A stretch of 64,000 bases of DNA from an uncultured bacterium (GTDB lineage Bacteria; Bacillota_I; Bacilli_A; RF39; UBA660). The notes below the pieces were generated by a model, which saw only the letters and a list, made by a program, of their open reading frames with translations, ran no database searches and was not told the origin of the DNA. The translations under genes and the position numbers were made by a program. Position 1 is the stretch's first letter, and each line of letters starts with the position of its first letter. The stretch is from NCBI GenBank assembly GCA_949292245.1, contig CASEYV010000002.1, positions 43,675 through 107,674 of the forward strand, written 5' to 3'. This document shows positions 53,801 through 61,381 of the stretch, in pieces.

Positions 53801-56406
53801 GGTTCTGGAATTTCTGATAATTCTGGAGTCATTGTGTTCCTAATAGAACCAGTCTGTCGTATATAATTATTGACTAATTTATTTGCAGCAGCATTATATG
53901 CATTAATTGCTTTATCTGTTTCACTCATTATAGAGTTAATATTGTTTGTAGTAATATTTTTAACAGCAGCCAATTCTGTTTTAGATGAATTCAATACATT
54001 TTGCAATGAACCAAATTCACCAAGTAAAGACAATGCTCTTTGGGGTCCAATACCAGTAATACTTTTTAAACCAGCAAATTGTGCATCTTGTTCTATACTG
54101 CTAGCTAAAGTAGCAATATTTTTATCAGCTAATTGAGTATGTGTATATAATTTATTAAATATCGTTTTAAATTGTTCAGATTGACTTGGAATTAATCTAC
54201 CTAATTGATTTTCTAATGCATATGCTCCATATTTTTGTTGAGGACCAAATGGCATTACTGATGTGTCATAAAGCCTATCTAATCCATAAATTGGTACATT
54301 TTTACCAACACCACGACCTGGCCAGTAATTAAATGGAGATTTAAGATTTTCAGGACCTATTATTTTTGTTCCACTTTTTGTAATTGTTTCTCTTTGTTTA
54401 TTTATTTTTTCTTCGGCTTCTGCTACTTTATCTCTTTTATTATTTATTTTCTTTTCATCTTCTGCTATTTTATCTTTTTTATCATTTATTTTCTTTTCAT
54501 CTTCTGCTATTTTATCTATATCTTCTAAAGACTTTAATCTAGCTACATCCATTTGTTTTTTAGTAGCAGTTTTTCTAGGTTCTTTTGTTTGAGTAGTTTC
54601 TTTAGTAGATTTAGTTTTTTGATTATTTTTATCAGATGGATTACTAAAACGGTAACCAGTAAGTCTAGCATGAATAGCTTGAACACCTGTATTAATACCT
54701 TTAAGAGTTCCATCGATAGTAGTAAGTTTATTTTCTGCGGCCTCACCAATACCAAATTGAATATTTTCTTGTAATTGCTTAGCTAATAATCCAGATGTTA
54801 CTTTAGAGCCTTGTACTTGTTTTCCATTTTTTCCTGTTAATGAAGAAGCAATTTTCCCTACATTAACATTTATATCATTTAAAATATCAAGAAAAACATC
54901 TAATAAACCAACTATCTCGTTATCTCTTCTACCAATATAATCTGTTGAATTACTTATTGGATTTTTTGTTGTATTATCTTTAAAAGCTTTATTAGTTGTT
55001 GACGTAGATGGTTGTTTGCCATCTTTCCCATCTTTTCTTTCTTTTGCATCTTCAGCTGCATCTTCAGTTGTTACATCACCTTCTAAAGCATAAAATGGAC
55101 TGATTAAACTACCTGCATCTTTTAATCTCGAACCTAACCTAGAAAATAAATTTATTCCTCTTCCAATAGCATTAGTAGTAACTAGAGTTGTTATAGCTGT
55201 GAGTGTAGTTGCTAAAACTGGATTTGATAATGCATCTAATAAACCTGTTAATGCATCTAGTATTATTCCTATTGATTTTGAGCTAGCCTCACCAAAACTA
55301 CGCCATAATGCCTGACCAGCTTGATTTAATGACTCAAATTTTTTATTTAAGTTATTCATTGACTGCTCTGCAATTTGTTGGGCAGTAGCTTGTTCTTGAA
55401 TATTTGTTGTTGATTCATCAATATCATCAGCATCAAGTTTAAGCATTTGTTGTCCCACTTTTGTTCCAACAATGTCAGACCAAACCTCAATCCTTTCTTG
55501 TTGAGATAAACCATTTTTATCCATAGCTCTATTAATAATTCTAATTTGGTCTGAAATAGGAAGCATTTTTTCTCCACCATCTTCCCATAAATTTTCAGGT
55601 GTTAGTCCAATTTTCTCTAAACCCTCTACTGTATTAGAATTAGCACCTGCTGGATTGGTTAAAAATGCCCTTAATGCAGTACCAGCTGGGTCCCCAACTA
55701 CTCCCCTTTGAGCAAATGTAGCAATAGTACCCATTAAATCTTCAAGTAAATCCATATCCTCAAGATTCGCTCCTGCAACAGCAGCGGTACCACCAGCATA
55801 TTTTAATGTCATTGCTACATCAGATACTTTTAAAGGACCTGCCATAGATGTTCCTACAAGTAAATCATTAACTTTTTGAACATCAGCTGAAAAATTAAGG
55901 TCATTCATATTTCCACCTAATAAGGTGGTTGTTTGAACTAATGTTTCCAATGCTTTATTTAATTCCATTCCTTCAATGGTAGATAAATTAAAACCATCTT
56001 GTAAGGTACTTAATTGATTATCTAATCCAGTTAAACCTGCACGTCCTAATGTTTCTAAACCAGCTGTAATTTCGTTTACATCTTTTCCAAATTGAATACT
56101 TAATTGAGTAGATGCACTAGCAATTGTATTCATATTTCCAGTTAATTCTTGGGAAATAGCTTGTACAGATGTTAAACCTTTCTCAAATTCACCAAAAGCA
56201 CTAGCTGCCTGTGTTTGAACTGATAATAATGTTGCAGCTAAACCAACTAATGATGCATCAAGTACGTTGATTCCACCTAATCCTCTGAAAAATTCATTTG
56301 ATAAATCAACAAACTGGTTTAAACCACTTACACCAGCTGCAATACCACCCATTGTACCTGGGATAAAGTTAAGTTTATAGTTAATATTACGTGTTATATC
56401 TGCCAT
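50875..56406 (-). CDS. Tape measure protein with HhH motifs and a 14-residue repeat
   Basis: 1843 residues. The N-terminal 330 residues are the TP901 core (VSGLNQFVDLSNEFFRGLGG; SAFGEFEKGLTSVQAISQEL; GRAGLTGLDNQLSTL), followed by a hydrophobic helix zone. Three tandem 14-residue units lie at about residues 626-668 (DKIAEDEKKINDKK and variants). Two helix-hairpin-helix segments are present: about 780-825 (KSITGIGPQRALSLLGEFGS) and about 962-1004 (LKRTDNELLAINGVNQELIT). A Gly/Ser/Asp linker (about residues 1720-1740) precedes the C-terminus. Tape measures set tail length; DNA-binding motifs are unexpected in them. Confidence 0.85.
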   Translation of the reverse strand: MADITRNINYKLNFIPGTMGGIAAGVSGLNQFVDLSNEFFRGLGGINVLDASLVGLAATLLSVQTQAASAFGEFEKGLTSVQAISQELTGNMNTIASASTQLSIQFGKDVNEITAGLETLGRAGLTGLDNQLSTLQDGFNLSTIEGMELNKALETLVQTTTLLGGNMNDLNFSADVQKVNDLLVGTSMAGPLKVSDVAMTLKYAGGTAAVAGANLEDMDLLEDLMGTIATFAQRGVVGDPAGTALRAFLTNPAGANSNTVEGLEKIGLTPENLWEDGGEKMLPISDQIRIINRAMDKNGLSQQERIEVWSDIVGTKVGQQMLKLDADDIDESTTNIQEQATAQQIAEQSMNNLNKKFESLNQAGQALWRSFGEASSKSIGIILDALTGLLDALSNPVLATTLTAITTLVTTNAIGRGINLFSRLGSRLKDAGSLISPFYALEGDVTTEDAAEDAKERKDGKDGKQPSTSTTNKAFKDNTTKNPISNSTDYIGRRDNEIVGLLDVFLDILNDINVNVGKIASSLTGKNGKQVQGSKVTSGLLAKQLQENIQFGIGEAAENKLTTIDGTLKGINTGVQAIHARLTGYRFSNPSDKNNQKTKSTKETTQTKEPRKTATKKQMDVARLKSLEDIDKIAEDEKKINDKKDKIAEDEKKINNKRDKVAEAEEKINKQRETITKSGTKIIGPENLKSPFNYWPGRGVGKNVPIYGLDRLYDTSVMPFGPQQKYGAYALENQLGRLIPSQSEQFKTIFNKLYTHTQLADKNIATLASSIEQDAQFAGLKSITGIGPQRALSLLGEFGSLQNVLNSSKTELAAVKNITTNNINSIMSETDKAINAYNAAANKLVNNYIRQTGSIRNTMTPELSEIPEPKALPEKAIGYQAGGALVPLDQVNKMYKQSFHERVPKSIADSFAKKILLDDNANRSMLAPDEIELLNKLNRESTVNALKFITPANKQFNYTALGGNEAVFKNLASEFGSVENILKRTDNELLAINGVNQELITHIRANTGALQKSYINNMNKFTNTREGMPAYMLNNSDMQSLINDMHTQTMVAGKNEEQRLKHIGVLIDRSSMANFPTSTTTQTAKNKINDVGRSIRTYGNVAGRAFWHGGMLGDMMQMGEMYAKNVGATGTSKGAKLTKALGTIFSFFGPIEAGLIGVQAAMALYDAKLKEHQEALAEASNKLEESTSNYDDSISKLKESYLTTYPDASDEEVDEYITNKEAGMYDLTTATVEKGGAEYVDVSHYDANTYELYKNTLAIKENTQKYNDEVDDDLFGISGFFTEVENFFKGKPKETDSVDYLEELQNADYSSAGLYEGILDSNIQELEGYTDEAKYIMQIGRTNSQLYTGAIDGQTTAAEWFKGGLEEVNWNVPYQALPFEVMIKVMKQVGEDYQESSAELSEQLSHTRSVMSETFGYGIGTAKRQALASNVGVQESDPRASPYFVMNDRDIDTYRTTLGSMTATQSTRIGKAMNDYGDEFNSLSARMVLRDRQSNRVREKGEAIDPKTGLRTSGNKKGTSVYDEKTHNEIKALANKTDLSYTEVLLATQLSQLQQMNSIAMNQLLPQIMSQVYLEQQGVGLAQNGNQINTSIAGSSAATSANAANIAALLGAEVINQTSAAFTQMNDEGLTPQQYYAKYGNDEFLQTHFFDAMAKGSGMNVESDAYTELMSKGEGLFRVGYQDMMATFRKGMQSSLATRVEDAYSSQLEQLAGMDTPQGGTGSGSGDGSGSGSDSDSDKESNKKNYVDLVICNKKTIPKLNVNLFKKEPTFKIQNQNLKLRDIKINTQDKPKAISSAVKNAIIDVQERTNPKIIQDQEAEYNPVEATEGTSGTDVPTGTTQTN
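54401..54526 (-). repeat. Tandem 42-bp repeat, three copies
   Basis: A 42-bp period inside the tape-measure gene (matching blocks start near 54443 and 54485) encodes three near-identical 14-residue coiled-coil units. Copy-number change would lengthen or shorten the tail measure region. Confidence 0.7.
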
Positions 56407-56640
56407 AAAAGAAAACCCCTCTTAAATACCTCAAAGATTAAAATTGAGTATAAAATTCTAATTAATATTTGATATAAAAAAATAGATTTATAAATAATGA
56501 TAAAAATTAGACAATATCGTTTAAATAGAAAATAGAAAAAAACTTTTTTATGATATTAATTCTATTATGAAGTTTAATATTACAACTATTATTAATCCTC
56601 ATATAGTGGTTATTTTATTAAAAAGAAATAGAATATAACT

Positions 56641-56668
56641 CTAAAAAAATAAGAGAAATACTCTATTC
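56641..56668 (-). terminator. Weak terminator in a 299-bp gap
   Basis: The 56407-56705 gap has no open frame I trust. In it, AATAAGAG (56648-56655) and CTCTATT (56661-56667) form a bulged stem, and on the minus strand it is followed by a T run, so it may end the homing-endonuclease message. A TATA-like tract (around 56470-56500) and a GAGGGG site lie before the tape measure at 56406. Confidence 0.4.
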
Positions 56669-56705
56669 AAATAAAAACAATTACTGATATAAATTACGGA
56701 TAAAG

Positions 56706-57344
56706 TTAAAGCTCAATCCATTCCCAGCCATTATCTAAAACTTTTTTCTTAAGCCCATCTAAAGTTACAGAAGTAGTTTTATATACTTTTCTTTTAATCA
56801 TTCTGGAATAAACATAAATAAACCCCTGCTTACAATTTTTATTTTTGCTGATAGATACATACATAATCCCAGAAGTATTTCCATTCTTAGAAATTTTTTT
56901 TCTAGCCTCTTCAGTATGAGTTGTACCATACATAGGATTTTTTTTACCCCTTGTGCGTGAAGATATTTTTTTCTTATGACTTTCAGATAATTTTTTCCCA
57001 GTATGAGATATAGATATATTCTTCCTATGCTCTTTTGAAAATTCCCTTTGGTAATTAGGAGATAATTTTCCTTTTCTTCCATACATTGAATTATTCTTAC
57101 CTTTTTGATGTTGGCTATTATGTTCTGAAGCAGACATTAAAGTTAAATTATCAATAGAATTATTTAATTTATTTCCATCTATATGGTGAATAACACCATT
57201 AGAAAGTAATGTAACCTTATGATAATCTTCATAAATTAATCTATGTAATCTTTTCCCAAAATTTCCTTCTTTATGAGAGCATATTCTATAATATCCTTCA
57301 GAGATATGTGCGTTTCCAAATTTAGTTTTTATTTTATTACTCAT
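56706..57344 (-). CDS. HNH homing endonuclease with NUMOD3 repeats
   Basis: 212 residues. HNH core: VIHHIDGNKLNNSIDNLTLM preceded by RLHRLIYED. After it come NUMOD3-type DNA-binding repeats (NNSMYGRKGKLSPNY; SHTGKKLSESHKKKISS; NPMYGTTHTEEARKKIS). The C-terminus (SGIMYVSISKNKNCKQGFIY, ending GWEW) is the module shared with the other selfish genes here. The leader upstream of its ATG is strongly structured (57349-57423). Confidence 0.85.
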   Translation of the reverse strand: MSNKIKTKFGNAHISEGYYRICSHKEGNFGKRLHRLIYEDYHKVTLLSNGVIHHIDGNKLNNSIDNLTLMSASEHNSQHQKGKNNSMYGRKGKLSPNYQREFSKEHRKNISISHTGKKLSESHKKKISSRTRGKKNPMYGTTHTEEARKKISKNGNTSGIMYVSISKNKNCKQGFIYVYSRMIKRKVYKTTSVTLDGLKKKVLDNGWEWIEL

Positions 57345-57348
57345 TAGT

Positions 57349-57423
57349 ATCGCCCTTTTACTCTTGTATTTGCCTATCTATGATAGGCGATGCAAATGGA
57401 AGCTGAGTAAAAGAAAACTTCCA
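57349..57423 (-). ncRNA. Structured leader of the HNH gene
   Basis: Nested complementary blocks: CTTTTACTC (57355-57363) with GAGTAAAAG (57405-57413), 9 bp; ATTTGC (57368-57373) with GCAAAT (57392-57397); GCCTATC (57372-57378) with GATAGGC (57382-57388). An alternative pairing joins GGCGAT (57386-57391) to ATCGCC (57349-57354); in the message the latter is the ribosome site GGCGAT before the ATG. Another alternative is TGGAAG (57397-57402) with CTTCCA (57418-57423). It may be a translational switch or an intron remnant. Confidence 0.5.
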
Positions 57424-57468
57424 TCTACAATTATTATATTTGTTTGTACATATTAATATATTTTTTTA

Positions 57469-58863
57469 TTAAATGAATGCATCATCAAAAAACCATTTCG
57501 GGTCGTATGCTATAAGTTTATAATTAGATGTACACCAATTACTTCTTATTCCATTACCAGATAATACACTAGCTCCATCTCTTAAAATATAGCTCCCTTC
57601 TGTATTTACTGGGTGTTTGAGCCTCATACGAACATGCCCATCCCCCCCACTACATTTAACATGAATTACTTGACATTCATATCCCATTGCGATACCTATA
57701 CGGTACATTAACTGGGTTATATCGACACAGTTTAAAGGTTGGCGGTTTTTTAACCTTTTAATAGTCGTATCAGTATTGTATTGACTGTTATAATAATAAC
57801 CATACCCTCTTCCTTGGATTTTTTCTAAGAATTCATCAATGGTGTTGAAATAACCTAATGCATCTCTTGTTTTTTGCAATGTTTTATCAACGGTGTTTGA
57901 TGTACTTCCATTTCCATTAGGGTCATTAATGTATACAAAACTTGGACTTTTTGCATGTAAAACTTCATATGCTGATACCCTATTTGCCATATTAACAAAA
58001 CAATTTTTATAATATTTTGTTCCATTTTTTGCACTAACATAGCTAGGAAGGAATGATAAATCAGTATTATCTACAATGGCACATTCAACAAACTCAGACA
58101 CCAATGGGTCAGCTTCAACATTATCTCCACGTTTTTTGATGGTAGCAATTAAATCATCACGTTTAGCTGCTTTATTAAAATATCCATAAACATCACGTTT
58201 TTTAAATGATTTATTATTTTTTACTAACCACCAAGCAACTCTGTTCATTAACCATGTATATTCATTAAAAGAAATAGCACCATCAGGAACTTTAACATTT
58301 ATAGTAATCTTTTTAGTAATTGTAGTATTGTATGACCTTGCTATAACATTATAAGTTCCTTGATTTAAATTAATATTTAATGATGCTTGACCATTAGAAT
58401 CGGTTGTTCTTTCATAAGTAACACCGTTTACAATTATATCTAATCTACATCCAACTACAGGTTTTTTATTAGCATCTGTAGCCTTTACTACAAATTTACT
58501 ACCATCACCTTGACTCATAGTTAAATCAGAAGCAGATAAGTTCGGGCTTACCGTACATTTTGCATATGATTTTGAAGCATCATATGTATCATCACCTTTA
58601 AATGAGCAATATACATCATAATTTCCTGGGTTTAAATTAATGTTTAATTTAGCATATCCATTTTTATCAGTAACTCTTGGATATTCTACACCATTAACTT
58701 TTATTATAACATCTTTTTCATTTAACGGTGTTCCTTTTGCATCAGTTAAAACCATTTCAAATGGCTGCTCTGCATTAAAAATTTTTGTTACATCTAATAA
58801 CGTAATTATTGTTTCTGTTTTGTTATTGGTAAAAATACTTTTTACCCATTCTAAAATATTCAT
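57469..58863 (-). CDS. Pseudomurein endopeptidase-like lysis enzyme with Ig-like domains
   Basis: The ATG at 58863 is about 10 bases after GAGG; the ATG nine bases earlier is too close to it. Two Ig-like modules span about residues 15-105 and 110-190 (VKVNGVEYPRVTDKNGYAKL; VNGVTYERTTDSNGQASLN). Residues about 284-313 match a pseudomurein-binding repeat (YYKNCFVNMANRVSAYE, then SPSFVY). The C-terminal peptidase has C379 (LNCVDITQ), H410 (GDGHVRMR) and D429 (LRDGAS), the C71/transglutaminase-like triad that cleaves pseudomurein cross-links. It is probably the lysin partner of the holin-like protein at 1650. Confidence 0.75.
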   Translation of the reverse strand: MNILEWVKSIFTNNKTETIITLLDVTKIFNAEQPFEMVLTDAKGTPLNEKDVIIKVNGVEYPRVTDKNGYAKLNINLNPGNYDVYCSFKGDDTYDASKSYAKCTVSPNLSASDLTMSQGDGSKFVVKATDANKKPVVGCRLDIIVNGVTYERTTDSNGQASLNINLNQGTYNVIARSYNTTITKKITINVKVPDGAISFNEYTWLMNRVAWWLVKNNKSFKKRDVYGYFNKAAKRDDLIATIKKRGDNVEADPLVSEFVECAIVDNTDLSFLPSYVSAKNGTKYYKNCFVNMANRVSAYEVLHAKSPSFVYINDPNGNGSTSNTVDKTLQKTRDALGYFNTIDEFLEKIQGRGYGYYYNSQYNTDTTIKRLKNRQPLNCVDITQLMYRIGIAMGYECQVIHVKCSGGDGHVRMRLKHPVNTEGSYILRDGASVLSGNGIRSNWCTSNYKLIAYDPKWFFDDAFI

Positions 58864-58911
58864 AACATGCATGCCTCTTTAAGTTTATTTATGAAAATAA
58901 ATATCGTTTAA

Positions 58912-58928
58912 ATATATATAAAAAGTTG
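58912..58928 (-). promoter_or_regulatory. TATA promoter of the endopeptidase gene
   Basis: On the minus strand AACTTTTTATATATATT, followed by AAACGATAT, about 50 bases before the ATG at 58863. It is the closest match to the element before the 2400-3158 gene. Confidence 0.5.
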
Positions 58929-58935
58929 TAATATT

Positions 58936-58955
58936 AAAAAAACTTATATATAATG
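58936..58955 (+). promoter_or_regulatory. TATA promoter of the thymidylate synthase gene
   Basis: AAAAAAACTTATATATAATG contains an archaeal TATA box about 45 bases before the ATG at 58996; GAGGA lies just upstream of that ATG. Together with the minus-strand element it makes this a divergent promoter. Confidence 0.55.
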
Positions 58956-58995
58956 ATAAACAAACAATTATTTAATTTAAATTTGAGGATATAAT

Positions 58996-59685
58996 ATGTA
59001 TATAAATGGAACAACAATTAAAGATGTATGGGTAAAAGCTATTAATATGATTTTAAAAACTGGTGAAACAAATATTGATGAAAGAGGTAGTGAAGTTTTA
59101 GAGATTAATAATCTTTTTGCCAATATCGATTTAGATGATAATGTATTTATAGAAAATCCATGTTACGATATACCAAAAGGTAGTCATTGGAAACCAGATA
59201 AATTAAAAGTATATCAGGAACAATTTTTAAATCCAGATAATGAAAAAAATTTCGTTTATACATATGGTCAAAGACTAAGAGGATATGAATTAGCAATACC
59301 GTTGAAAAATAAGTTTTATAAAGCAAAAAAAATCGACCAAATACAAGAAGTTATTAATAAGTTAAATAATAATATTAATACAAGACGTGCAGTTGCTGTA
59401 ACATTTAATCCATATTTAGACAATGAAAATGATGAAATTCCATGTTTGATGATGGTTAAGTTTGAAGTTAAAAATAATAAACTAAAAACTTTTGCTGTAT
59501 GGAGAAGTCATGATATTTATGGCGCTTGGTTTGCTAATTTAATTGGATTATGGAAATTAGCAGATTATGTAAAGGATAATGTAAAGAAATGTATTGGATT
59601 AGATGATATTACTGTACTATCTATGAATGCTCATATATATAAAAACGATGTTATGGACGCACAAAAAATAATTGATAGTAATTAG
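58996..59685 (+). CDS. thyA: Archaeal-type thymidylate synthase
   Basis: Converts dUMP to dTMP with a methylene-folate-type donor. Conserved features: R130-R131 (NTRRAVAV), the catalytic C150 in EIPCLMM, R170-S171-H172-D173 (WRSHDIYGAWFAN) and N181, which selects dUMP over dCMP. HIYKNDVMDAQKII matches the family's HIY-x-x-D-x-x-x-A ending. At 229 residues it has the short archaeal form. It complements the dUTPase and the anaerobic reductase, completing a pyrimidine route. Confidence 0.8.
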   Translation: MYINGTTIKDVWVKAINMILKTGETNIDERGSEVLEINNLFANIDLDDNVFIENPCYDIPKGSHWKPDKLKVYQEQFLNPDNEKNFVYTYGQRLRGYELAIPLKNKFYKAKKIDQIQEVINKLNNNINTRRAVAVTFNPYLDNENDEIPCLMMVKFEVKNNKLKTFAVWRSHDIYGAWFANLIGLWKLADYVKDNVKKCIGLDDITVLSMNAHIYKNDVMDAQKIIDSN

Positions 59686-59693
59686 TGATTTTA

Positions 59694-60137
59694 ATGAAAA
59701 CGAATAATTTTTTTTATAGTGTTAAAACATCTCCTATAGGACAATATATCGTTAAAAAATTAGATGAAAGAAAATTAGAAGAAGATGCTATTAAAGCTGT
59801 TAATTCTTTTAATTTTAAAGTTTTTGCTTTAATCAATATGATTAAAAACGAAATATCAAAAGAAACCTTTGATGATTTAATGTATTATACTAATATGTTT
59901 TCAATACAATTAGAGAAAAATTTAAATATTAATACTATTGATGAATATAATCAATTTAATACTATATTAGATATATATAAAGAATATTTAATTAATATTT
60001 TTATAAACAATAATATTGATGAATTTTATGCTACTATTTATAATATGTTTGGAGAATTAAGTCGTGAAGGATTAATGTATAAATATAGTATTTTTGAAAA
60101 ATGTGATTATAATATATTACAATATGAAACCTATTAA
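59694..60137 (+). CDS. Unknown 147-residue helical protein
   Basis: Start at the ATG following GTGAT; a GTG overlapping the previous stop is the alternative. The protein is helical and Asn/Ile-rich (SIQLEKNLNINTIDEYNQFN), with no motif I know. It follows the thymidylate synthase by eight bases, so it is co-transcribed. Confidence 0.5.
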   Translation: MKTNNFFYSVKTSPIGQYIVKKLDERKLEEDAIKAVNSFNFKVFALINMIKNEISKETFDDLMYYTNMFSIQLEKNLNINTIDEYNQFNTILDIYKEYLINIFINNNIDEFYATIYNMFGELSREGLMYKYSIFEKCDYNILQYETY

Positions 60138-60282
60138 AATTTTAAATACAGATAAAAAAAATTTTGACATACATCGTATAATATTTAATAATAGATGTTG
60201 TCCAATGAAAGATTATACAGATTTATTGCGGCATAAAGTTATAGCTGGGGCTATATATCCTATGTATAAAAAGACATATTAG
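60124..60282 (+). CDS. Possible 52-residue protein
   Basis: MKPIKILNTDKKNFDIHRII onward, with a CC pair in RCCPMKDY and a basic end. It overlaps the previous gene by 14 bases in another frame. No clear ribosome site; overlap suggests coupling. Weak support. Confidence 0.35.
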   Translation: MKPIKILNTDKKNFDIHRIIFNNRCCPMKDYTDLLRHKVIAGAIYPMYKKTY

Positions 60283-60342
60283 GATATTACCTTGTATTTT
60301 AAAAAAAGAAAAAAAATATAATCTAAATTTTGATTATTTTTT

Positions 60343-61179
60343 TTATAGTGTTAAATTACAACAGTCTTCAGGATTAAAGTTAATATTTTCCTGGAAATAA
60401 TTGTAATGGTCTCCTACATCATCACAAACAGATAATTCTGGAAATTTCAATTTATCTAATGAATCAAGTTTTTCTTCAAGAGATAAATGTCGGTACCCTC
60501 CTTCTTTGAGTTGAAATTTATCAAAATCAACAATTTTACCAAGATAACTTTCCATAGATGGTTTGACCCTTAAGAACTCAACAAGACATTTATCAACTTT
60601 AATATCATTGATTTTATCATAATCACATGTTTCATATAAGAACGGGGCTAACCTTAGTGAAATATCAAAATTATTTTTAAATAAGGTTTCAATAGTATTC
60701 TTTCTAACTTCAAAGTTTTCTGCATTGTCAGTTTGATTTAAAACGTCATTGTTATCAGTAGGAATGCTGACTTGTATATGTGCCAATTTTTTATCAAATA
60801 ATTCCATATATTCATCGGTTGCAACTAATGGTGATTTAGTAACAATTAAATAATGAATATTATGTTTATTTAATAATTCAATGGTTTTATAAGTGTTTTT
60901 TATCTCATTTTCTATTGGTTGAAAACAGTCGGTCATACCTCCAAGTCTTAAAACAGTTCCTGCGGGTATTTTTTTAATTTTTCTTTCAATTTTATCAATA
61001 GGAGCAACACCAACATCATTTGGATGCCAAAGTTTTCTAAAGTCTAATAATTGCTTTGCATAACAATACCTGCAATTATAATAACACCCTTTTCCATAAG
61101 GGTCCAAACGAGTCGGATAATAACATTTATCTCCTTCTCCACCGCTAACAGTTTTATAAAATGAGTCATAAGTATTTAT
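60343..61179 (-). CDS. Spore-photoproduct-lyase-like radical SAM protein (start codon unusual)
   Basis: The radical SAM cluster is in GCYYNCRYCY, with RLGGMTDCFQP and HYLIVTKSPL downstream, as in phage SPL-family proteins. The conserved N-terminal stretch (TVSGGEGDKCYYPTRLDPYG) lies upstream of the only standard start, TTG at 61107, so the gene must begin earlier. The frame is open back to 61191. AGGGGGT is followed by ATA at 61179-61177, which I use as an inferred start (about 278 residues). The substrate is unknown; the family splits thymine dimers or has other radical roles. Confidence 0.7.
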   Translation of the reverse strand: MNTYDSFYKTVSGGEGDKCYYPTRLDPYGKGCYYNCRYCYAKQLLDFRKLWHPNDVGVAPIDKIERKIKKIPAGTVLRLGGMTDCFQPIENEIKNTYKTIELLNKHNIHYLIVTKSPLVATDEYMELFDKKLAHIQVSIPTDNNDVLNQTDNAENFEVRKNTIETLFKNNFDISLRLAPFLYETCDYDKINDIKVDKCLVEFLRVKPSMESYLGKIVDFDKFQLKEGGYRHLSLEEKLDSLDKLKFPELSVCDDVGDHYNYFQENINFNPEDCCNLTL

Positions 61180-61260
61180 TCTCTCTACCCCCTATAATTA
61201 AAAACTATATTTATATTTATTAATAAGGTTTATTTTTTTTGTATTTTAAAAAATAAAATA

Positions 61261-61338
61261 TAGGGGGTCCCATAATCCCCCTAAAAAATTCACAACTAAC
61301 CAGCTGGAGGTGGTAGTTTATAAAAGGAAATAAACTAC
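61261..61338. promoter_or_regulatory. Two hairpins in a 200-bp gap
   Basis: TAGGGGG (61261-61267) pairs with CCCCCTA (61277-61283), a strong 7-bp stem in otherwise AT-rich DNA. GTAGTTTAT (61313-61321) pairs with ATAAACTAC (61330-61338) and is followed by ATTTTTTATA on the plus strand. The gap 61180-61381 holds no convincing gene. It could be a terminator pair, a small RNA, or the leader of the radical SAM gene. Confidence 0.4.
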
Positions 61339-61381
61339 ATTTTTTATATATATAATAACTTATATATAAATGTTTATATTA

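Noticed and set aside
54553..54774. Open frames on both strands in the tape-measure repeat region
   Set aside because: Produced by the low-complexity coding sequence of the tape measure.
61230..61286. Short minus-strand frame after AGGGGGATT-ATG (about 17 codons)
   Set aside because: It lies in the hairpin region and is too short to support; the G run is better explained by the stem.
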